From assembly GCA_037721555.1 (NCBI GenBank), contig JBBJOI010000014.1, forward strand, positions 4,255 through 68,254: DNA of 64,000 nucleotides, read 5' to 3'. A model generated the notes under the pieces. That model did not search any database. It saw only the letters and a program-made list of their open reading frames with translations, and was not told the DNA's origin. The DNA is from Gaiellasilicea sp037721555. GTDB lineage: Bacteria > Actinomycetota > Thermoleophilia > Gaiellales > Gaiellaceae. Position numbers and translations under genes: made by a program. Shown piece by piece: positions 60,048-64,000 of the stretch (positions are counted from its first letter, which is position 1; the number at the start of each line of letters is the position of its first letter).

Positions 60048-62759
60048 TTACGGTGACGGCGGGCTCGACGAGCTGGCTGCCTCGAGCGCCTCGTCGACTG
60101 CCTGCTCGAGGCTGAGACGGCGTCCCTCGGCCCATGCCGTCTCCCAGGCGGGTGAAGCCAGTTGTGCGCGAGCTCTGGGAAGATAGTGCTCGTAGGTCAG
60201 CCGGTCGACGGCGTCGAGCATGTGTGAGCACGATTCCAGCGCCGCCTCCGCCGCGCCCCAAAGACGCGCGGCCTGCTCGAGCTCTGCGAGCTCGCCCGCA
60301 ACCGCTGCCAGCGCGAGCAGACTATCGATCATGCCTCTTCTATCGCCGACTTCAAACTCGCGCGAGACCGCGCTCGCGAGCGCTGCCTGCGCCTCTGCGA
60401 GCTGACCCTGGCGGAGCAGGGCGAGGCCCAACAACCGGAAGTTGATTGCCTGCCGGACGGGGTCGCCGAGCTCTTGGCTCAAGGGAACGAGCTCGCGCAG
60501 CGCGGAGACAGCAGCTTCGTGGTCGCCCTCGAGCAGCATCGCCTCGGCGACGTGACGGCGCATGATCGTTGCGCCTTCGTAATGTCCCGTCTGCTCCTGC
60601 AGGGCTCGTGCTTGCTCGAAGAGCGCGCGTGCGCCCCGGTAGTCACCCGAGCCCTCCACCAGCAACATGCCCTGCAGCTCCAGCATCGCGATCGTGGCCC
60701 TCGGCGAGCGGGCGAGCGCGGTCGCCTCTTCGGCGAGCACGCTGGCCTGCTCGTAGCGCCCGCGGCCCGCGAGTGCCAGCGTCAGGTAATACAGACAGCG
60801 GCACTGGCCGTCTTCGTCTCCAAGCTCGCGAAAGAGAGAGAGGCTCTGCTCCAGGTAGGGCTCGGCGGCCGCCAAGTCGCTCAATTCCGCCGCCGACCTG
60901 CCGGCGGCCAGGAGCGCCTTGGCGCGAACCTCGCGCGCGACCGCGTCGGAGTGCGAGAGCCCCGCGCTCAGCCAGTCCAGCGCCTCCTTGTGGGCGCCTC
61001 TTTGGTCCCAGTACAGCGAGAGCGCGCCCGCGAGCCGCAGCTCGAGCTCCGGCTGCTCGGCGGCGAGCGCCCACCCAAGCGCGGTGCGCACGTTGTCGAG
61101 CTCGCGGTCGAGCTGCCGCGCTCGGCCCACGTTCTCAGGGCCTTTCAGCTCAGACTCTGCTTCCTCGGCGAGCGCGACGAAGTAGTCCGTGTGCGCTCGC
61201 CGTAGGTTCTCGCCGTCTCCGGATTGCTCCAGCTTCTCGGCGGCGTACTCGCGGATCGTCTGCAGCATGCTGAAGCGCGGCTCGCCCTCCTCGTCTTCTG
61301 CCTGGCGAACGAGGCTCTTCTCGGCCAACGAGCCGAGGCCGTCGAGCGGGTCGAGCTCGAGGCCCTCGGCGCAGATCGCCTCGGCTGCTTCCAGCGTCCA
61401 GCCGCCCGCAAACAGCGACAGGCGGGCGAGCAAGCGCTGCTCCGCGGGCTCGAGCAGCTCGTAGCTCCAGTCGATCGCCGCGCGCAGTGTCTGCTGGCGC
61501 TCGGGCGCGCCGCGGGCTCCTCCGCTCAGCAGCTTCAGCCGCTGCTGCAGGCGCGGCAAGAGCGCCTGCGGCGAGAGGATGCGCGTGCGCGAGGCGGCAA
61601 GCTCGATCGCCAGCGGCAGGTTGTCCAGCCGGCGGCAGATCTCGAGCACGAGCGGCCCGTTGCCGTCCAAGGCGAAGCTCGGCTTCACCGCCTGCGCCCG
61701 CTGCAAAAAGAGCGAGACCGCATCGCTCTCGGCAAGCGGCGGCACCGGGTACTCCTGCTCGCCGCCGACGTGCAAGGGGGCCCGGCTCGTGACGATCACC
61801 GTCAGCCCAGGCGCGGCGGCAAGCAGCTCCGACAGCTCGGGCGCCGCCTCCACGAGTTGCTCGAAGTTGTCCAGCAGGAGCAGCAGCCGCTTGTCGCTCA
61901 GATGCTCGGCCAGGCTCGCTTGCAAGCTCTGCCCCGATGCCTCCCGCACGCCGAGCGTCTGAGCGATTGTCGGCAGCACGAGTGCAGCGTCGGTGAGCGC
62001 GGCCAGGTTGACGAACCAGACGCCGTCCGGATACTCCTCGATCAGCCCGGCGGCGAGCTGCAGGGCAAGGCGCGTCTTGCCCGTGCCGCCCGGCCCGGTC
62101 AGGGTCAGCAGGCGCACGTCCTCGCGCAGCAGCAACCCGCCTGCCTGCTCGAGCTCGCGCTCCCTGCCGACGAGCGGCGTCGGCTGCGTGGGCAGGTTGG
62201 TGGGGCGGTTCTCGAGCGTGCGCAGGGGCGGGAAGTCGTGCACGAGCCCGTCGCCGCAGAGCTGGTAGAGGCGCTGGGCAAGGGTCAGGTCCTTGAGCCG
62301 GTGCTGGCCCAGGTCGCGCAGCGCGAACTCCTCGCCGAGGAGCGCGCGCGTTGCCTGCGAGACGAGCACCTGGCCGCCGTGGCCGGCACCCATGATCCGG
62401 GCGGCCTGGTGCACGTCGAGGCCGACGTACTTCGGCGGCGCCAGCAGCGGCTCGCCGGTGTGGATCCCCATCCGAACGCGCAGCGGCTTTCCCTCGGGCC
62501 ACTCGGCCCTGGCGAGTGCCTGCTGGGCCTCGGCTGCTGCTGCCAGGGCCCCCTCTGCGCTTTGGAAGGCGACGAAGAAGGCGTCGCCCTCGGAGTCGAC
62601 CTCGTAGCCCGCGTGACGGTCGAAGGCCTCGCGCAAGAGCCTTCGCTGCTGGTGGAGCGCCTCTCTGTAGCGCTCGCCGCCGAGGGCCTGCAGCAGCCGC
62701 GTTGAGCCCTCGATGTCCGTGAAGAGCAGGGTGACGGTGCCGGAGGGCTGGACGGTCAT
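60048..62759 (-). CDS. cyclase-homology / NB-ARC (STAND) / TPR regulator
   Basis: A 903-residue member of the class at 3.7-9.2 kb. The cyclase-like domain has both metal aspartates (TLLFTDIEGS, VDSEGDAFF), but KYVGLDVHQAARIM replaces the active N-x3-R signature. The STAND core has Walker A LTGPGGTGKTRL, Walker B LLLLLDNFEQLV, VTSRAPL and NLPLAIELAA. A winged helix is followed by TPR units (EPYLEQSLSLFRELGDEDG, ALFEQARALQEQTGHYEGA). ATG 62759 begins the conserved MTVQPSGTVTLLFTD; the longer open frame to 62969 is not supported. Confidence 0.88.
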   Translation of the reverse strand: MTVQPSGTVTLLFTDIEGSTRLLQALGGERYREALHQQRRLLREAFDRHAGYEVDSEGDAFFVAFQSAEGALAAAAEAQQALARAEWPEGKPLRVRMGIHTGEPLLAPPKYVGLDVHQAARIMGAGHGGQVLVSQATRALLGEEFALRDLGQHRLKDLTLAQRLYQLCGDGLVHDFPPLRTLENRPTNLPTQPTPLVGRERELEQAGGLLLREDVRLLTLTGPGGTGKTRLALQLAAGLIEEYPDGVWFVNLAALTDAALVLPTIAQTLGVREASGQSLQASLAEHLSDKRLLLLLDNFEQLVEAAPELSELLAAAPGLTVIVTSRAPLHVGGEQEYPVPPLAESDAVSLFLQRAQAVKPSFALDGNGPLVLEICRRLDNLPLAIELAASRTRILSPQALLPRLQQRLKLLSGGARGAPERQQTLRAAIDWSYELLEPAEQRLLARLSLFAGGWTLEAAEAICAEGLELDPLDGLGSLAEKSLVRQAEDEEGEPRFSMLQTIREYAAEKLEQSGDGENLRRAHTDYFVALAEEAESELKGPENVGRARQLDRELDNVRTALGWALAAEQPELELRLAGALSLYWDQRGAHKEALDWLSAGLSHSDAVAREVRAKALLAAGRSAAELSDLAAAEPYLEQSLSLFRELGDEDGQCRCLYYLTLALAGRGRYEQASVLAEEATALARSPRATIAMLELQGMLLVEGSGDYRGARALFEQARALQEQTGHYEGATIMRRHVAEAMLLEGDHEAAVSALRELVPLSQELGDPVRQAINFRLLGLALLRQGQLAEAQAALASAVSREFEVGDRRGMIDSLLALAAVAGELAELEQAARLWGAAEAALESCSHMLDAVDRLTYEHYLPRARAQLASPAWETAWAEGRRLSLEQAVDEALEAASSSSPPSP

Positions 62760-63215
62760 CGCGTGTGTACAGAGTAGAAGCGAATGCGCGGTGGCGCAGC
62801 GTCGGTCGCGATCCCGAGCGACCTGCCGCATCCGTACCCGTTGCTGTCCGCGACGCAGGAGGCGCGACGGTTGCAGCACACACGCTGACGCTGGCCCCGC
62901 CCTCGACGGCAGCTGCGACGCGGTGACGCTCGTGCTCGGCGGAGGTGGCTCGCGCAAGCGACTGATCATCCTAGGAGCGAGCTGACGACCTCCTAGATTC
63001 GCCCGCGAGTTGCGGCGACGGTCACGCGCGAGCTAATTGGCTTCACTTTTGCTGTCTGCGTGTAGCTGCTGCCGAAGGCGAGACGGAGTCTTCCGGGCCG
63101 CGCTCCCGCCGGGGAGGGGGAGAAAGGGCACAACGCCGCGTTCTTCTCGCAAGTAGTCATTCCAGAACAGGCAGGAGCTGCCTGACGTCTAGGTGTCCAC
63201 CGAAGCCGGGCAAGC
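62760..63215. other. 456-bp gap between two regulator genes
   Basis: No gene is supported. A minus frame (62993-63415) is a shadow over the next gene end. No hairpin of note is seen. Confidence 0.4.
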
Positions 63216-64000
63216 TCAGAGTGCCTCTGCGACGGCCTCCTCCAAGCTGAGCCTCCGCCCTTCCGCCCACGCCTCGTCCCAGGCCTTGTCCGCGAGTTGC
63301 GGGCGCGTGCTCGCAAGCGAGCGCTCATACGCCAGCCGGTCGACGGGGTATAGCTGGTATGGGCTCGCATCGAGCTCGCGCTCGGCCGCTGCCCATACGC
63401 GCGCTGCCAGCGCAAGCTCCGAGCGCTCGGCGGCTACAGCGCCGAGCGCGAGAAGGCAATCGACAGTGCCCTTTCGGTCTTCCAGCTCGAGAGTCAGACC
63501 GACCGCTTCCGTGAGCGCTCCCTGCGCCTCCTCCAGCTCTCCTGCGCACAGCAGTCCAAGGCCCAGCAGGCGCAGCCGGGTGAACTCCACATCTCGAAGG
63601 CCGAGCTCTCGCATCTCCGGAGCGAGATGCCTCAACAAGGAGACCGAAGCCGCGTGGTCACCTGCAAGCAGCAGCCCCTCCGCAAGGTTCGTCCGCATTC
63701 GCGCCGCACCCGTGCGGTCTCCGGCTCGCTCGTATGCGGCTGCTGCCTCCTCGTAGGTCGCGAACGCGCCTTGGTAGTCGGCATCTCCGCCAACCAGGAG
63801 CTCTGCTTTGGCAGCGAGTGCGCCCGCGAGCGTGTAGTCGTCTTCCAGCGCGCGCGCACGGGTGAGCGCCTCCTCGACGAGTGGGCGCATCTTGTCATAA
63901 TCGCCCCTAAATGCCCGCTAACCATGCGCGGCCGTTGAGGGTCCTCGCCTGTCCGCGTTCGTCTCCAAGCTGGCGATAGAGGGCGAGGGCGTCCTCTAGA
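63216..64000 (-). CDS. C-terminal TPR part of a STAND regulator, partial and frameshifted
   Basis: The minus strand enters at the right edge with LEDALALYRQLGDERGQARTL and LNGRAWLAGI. It then loses frame at the T run 63909-63911 and continues as RGDYDKMRPLVEEALTRARAL to AWAEGRRLSLEEAVAEAL and a stop at 63216. Removing one T restores GI-RGDYDK, as in related TPR regulators. The ending is nearly the same as in the 60048 gene (AWAEGRRLSLEQAVDEAL), so it is a paralogue. Its N-terminal domains lie beyond 64000. Confidence 0.75.

Overview
The window is high-GC DNA (locally lower near 54.4-56.6 kb) with short intergenic gaps, GTG/TTG starts next to GGAGG-type ribosome sites, and many SARP, LuxR, TetR and class III cyclase/STAND regulators. 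This points to an actinobacterium, most likely a soil Thermoleophilia-like lineage. That is inferred from gene content only; no rRNA or complete tRNA is present.

Left part (1-37.5 kb): eight near-identical 43-bp copies of the 3' half of a tRNA-Asp(GUC) gene, all on the minus strand, plus at least four decayed copies, cut the DNA into 3.4-9.4 kb modules. No copy has a tRNA 5' half and no integrase gene is present, but each copy is flanked by one of two conserved tail sequences. The modules hold: three cyclase-STAND regulators (0.6-9.2 kb); a TetR/4-TM membrane protein pair, a CPBP protease, an ABC1 kinase-like protein and a dead TetR (10-15.2 kb); a TetR with two palindromic operators facing a flavocytochrome/fumarate-reductase-like pair (15.8-19.8 kb); a SARP-hydrolase fusion and gene fragments (20.5-23.3 kb); a frameshifted LuxR giant and a repeat-bearing membrane protein (23.9-27.4 kb); a SARP-UspA fusion, a Ser/Thr kinase and two coupled cupin genes (28.5-31.8 kb); and a second LuxR giant, a DUF4242 protein and secreted proteins (32.4-36.7 kb).

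Right part (37.9-64 kb): no tRNA-half copies. It holds two small DNA-binding proteins, a membrane protein and a patatin; a minus-strand operon of tyrosinase, HEAT-repeat protein and Sco1-like copper protein; divergent from it a subtilisin/metallo-beta-lactamase pair with ATGA coupling; a lone Phd-type antitoxin; and a three-gene operon, all joints GTGA, encoding a 33-residue Lys/Pro/Glu-rich peptide ending in Gly, an E2-E1 fusion and a JAB/JAMM protease. This last operon is the strongest candidate for an undescribed system: a Cap2/Cap3-like conjugation and deconjugation machine with no CD-NTase, apparently carrying its own minimal peptide modifier. Further right are a frameshifted MFS exporter, an ArsR-DUF2087 regulator, a lower-GC operon of secreted and membrane proteins preceded by a tandem 90-bp repeat, a decayed nucleoside deoxyribosyltransferase, a pair of unknown genes, and two more cyclase/STAND-type regulators, the last running off the right edge.

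Single-base indels break at least eight otherwise recognisable reading frames. Several lie in short homopolymers, so part of the 'pseudogenes' may be assembly error.
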